Shown here one piece after another: positions 62,532 to 64,000 of a DNA stretch of 64,000 nt (within the stretch, counting starts at the first letter, position 1; each line of letters starts with the position of its first letter). The translations under genes were made by a program, and so were the position numbers. The stretch spans positions 62,001 through 126,000 of the forward strand of contig JAECUM010001782.1 in assembly GCA_016617855.1 (NCBI GenBank), written 5' to 3'. Source of the stretch: Megalonaias nervosa (taxonomy: Eukaryota > Mollusca > Bivalvia > Unionida > Unionidae). The notes beneath the pieces are model-generated. The model saw only the letters and a program-made list of their open reading frames with translations, was not told the DNA's origin and did not search any database.

Positions 62532-63565
62532 ACGCGAAACTACCAAAACGTCTCCAATACTAAGTTTTCTTTACAGATATATTTTAAATTATGCCTTTCA
62601 AACGCTTGAAATACAGCAACATACGGGGCTTCTCCCCTTGGATCCATACTAGAAGCTCCATGCCACAGATCCATTCCTTACTTGCTCACGCACACCACCA
62701 CTCCCCACCCCAAAATTATATTTCTGGATCATTTTCTTATTCATAATAACGTTTTGTCAGTGTAATATATACAGCTTGGTCAGGTACCCTCTGCGTCTTG
62801 TACCCCTATCTCTATAGGACTATTATAAGCACAATATTGCTACAATTTATAGTAAATTGGTAGATTTATTGAAATTTATTTTTAATTTACAATTTGTATT
62901 AAATTGGTACATTTATTTCAAATATTTATAATTTTTACACGAACTTTCTACATCTCTTTGCAAATACTTTCGTATACATTCCATTCCAAGTGAACAGATT
63001 GACCCATGTTAATCCCGCTTCGTTCCTTTCGAAACCAAATTACCTCTTCATAATCTTGGCTAGCCTCATTCAAATGCATGCTGGGACGCTATTTGGGTCT
63101 TTGTTTGCGAAGTACGTATAATAGGAATGATCCGAATTACTAAACTGTTGGTTAGGGAAGTATCCGAAGGCATCCGAACAAATTGGAACATACCAGCACT
63201 GTTTCATTCACTACAAAATATAAGCTTGTGAGATCCGCTGTAATCAACAAGCATCCAAGTGGTCTCCATTGAGATGTCGAGGGATAACATTAGCTCAACT
63301 GTTCATTTGGTATGCAAATGCATACCATAATATTTTCAACGAGATGCGGAAATGTGGTTTAAAAATTAAAAATATTTAACACAAATGAATAATTTTCAAG
63401 CAAATTTTAGCCATGTAGCCTCGTTATTTAGTGAGATGTAGATAGGAGTATAAGCCGCAGAGGAACTGGAGAAACTATAAATAATTTCGTTCGGTAACTG
63501 GTACTATGAGCTAAATGCAATGCTTCTAAATAAAGACCATGTACAATGAGCTGGTTGCTTAATCC
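62531..63565. other. 3' flank of the minus-strand gene, nothing recognised
   Basis: AT-rich sequence downstream of the minus-strand stop codon. A TTTATT (AATAAA on the minus strand) near 62930 could be a polyadenylation signal for that gene, giving a 3' untranslated region of about 0.63 kb; this is only a guess. Confidence 0.35.
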
Positions 63566-64000
63566 TCAAACCTGGAATCTATGTACGCTCATTGGATCAA
63601 AGTCAATAACGGGGAATCTCTTTGGAGCGGGAAATCCACTTCCTTGTTGTTGTGGATTTTCGGGTTTTTGCCTTCCTCCTTCAACTTGTGATCTTCTGTG
63701 CACGAGATTCTGTCCAGCATTCTGTCTCATGTGGACTCGGTTACGTCCAACAGTGTGTCCAGTGTTTTGCGACTTTATGCCACCACTTCTTCCATGCTGC
63801 AGCTTGTTGTCTCTGACATTCCATCCCACATTTGTTGGACTCGAGCCAGTAGTTGAAGGTTCAGGTGTATTTGTTGTTGGGACAGTGGGTGTTACAGTTG
63901 CAGTAGGTGCTGTTGGTACTTCAGTTGTATTATATATATACTTTGATGTCACGACATTTGTCTTTGCATCTGCTGAAACTACATTTCCATTTATCTCAAT
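63566..64000 (-). CDS. Probable terminal coding exon of an unrecognised gene (partial)
   Basis: The minus-strand frame is open from the window edge (64000) to a stop at 63566, 144 codons plus stop, with no in-frame ATG needed. It starts IEINGNVVSADAKTNVVTSK, like a beta-strand end of a folded domain, then a Thr/Pro-rich linker (about 63890-63945, TEVPTAPTATVTPTVPTTN), then a basic, Gln/Asn/Arg-rich tail (GRNRVHMRQNAGQNLVHRRS) with dibasic sites, ending VIDFDPMSVHRFQV. Such Thr/Pro linkers are common in secreted or membrane-anchored glycoproteins, but I do not recognise the protein. A splice donor inside the frame cannot be excluded. It is convergent with HPS1. Confidence 0.45.
   Translation of the reverse strand: MEINGNVVSADAKTNVVTSKYIYNTTEVPTAPTATVTPTVPTTNTPEPSTTGSSPTNVGWNVRDNKLQHGRSGGIKSQNTGHTVGRNRVHMRQNAGQNLVHRRSQVEGGRQKPENPQQQGSGFPAPKRFPVIDFDPMSVHRFQV

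Overview
The window looks like a stretch of an intron-rich, AT-rich animal nuclear genome. The evidence is a 13-exon protein-coding gene with clean GT-AG splice sites, degenerate LINE, DIRS, hAT, piggyBac and Tigger/pogo-like elements, tRNA-headed SINEs, and very many micro- and minisatellites. The SINE 3' tails (a motif like gttaaa-aatccaaatcac before an AC run, and a second family ending in a motif like aatggcgttaaaccc) resemble tails I associate with molluscs, especially gastropods. That is a recollection of style, not a search result, so 'mollusc-like lophotrochozoan' is only a moderate inference.

The main gene is on the + strand from 4604 to 49826. Thirteen exons join in frame into 638 codons plus a stop, and match the C-terminal four fifths of HPS1 (Hermansky-Pudlak syndrome 1 protein) along their length. 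The first exons (roughly the first 150-160 residues of the family, the start of longin domain 1) lie upstream of the window. HPS1 pairs with HPS4 as BLOC-3, a Rab32/Rab38 exchange factor for lysosome-related organelles. The protein is longer than vertebrate HPS1, mostly because of an expanded Ser/Glu/Asp-rich linker encoded by exons at 6111-20530.

The introns are packed with repeats. Left to right: a decayed hAT transposon splitting a minisatellite (2.0-3.8 kb); a TA-flanked 178-bp MITE (4.1 kb); a DIRS-type reverse transcriptase remnant (8.65-9.05 kb); a ~35-bp minisatellite (11.8-12.8 kb); an ~84-bp array (13.85-14.7 kb); a minus-strand piggyBac remnant with a 347-bp fold-back element inserted in its transposase (16.4-17.3 kb); a 5'-truncated RTE-like LINE with a perfect 14-bp target duplication (32.3-34.5 kb); a 32-bp array with higher-order structure (34.7-35.5 kb); two Tigger/pogo-like non-autonomous elements of about 1.6 kb with TA target sites (37.3-38.9 and 43.3-44.8 kb); a 1-kb 21-bp minisatellite followed by a minus-strand CR1/L2-like LINE that ends in a 16-bp hairpin (45.0-47.9 kb).

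The most gene-relevant oddities are two duplicated splice acceptors. Exon 10 is preceded by a diverged 60-bp copy of its own 5' half including the acceptor (36553-36612). Exon 12 is preceded by an exact 52-bp copy of its acceptor region 199 bp upstream (47894-47945). Exon 4 also has a CAGCAG (NAGNAG) acceptor.

From 49827 to about 63565 I see no gene, only repeats and AT-rich spacer. At the right edge (63566-64000, minus strand) there is an open frame that looks like the last coding exon of a second, unrecognised gene with a Thr/Pro-rich then basic tail, so the two genes are convergent. I found nothing prokaryotic, no CRISPR array, and no system I could defend as wholly new.
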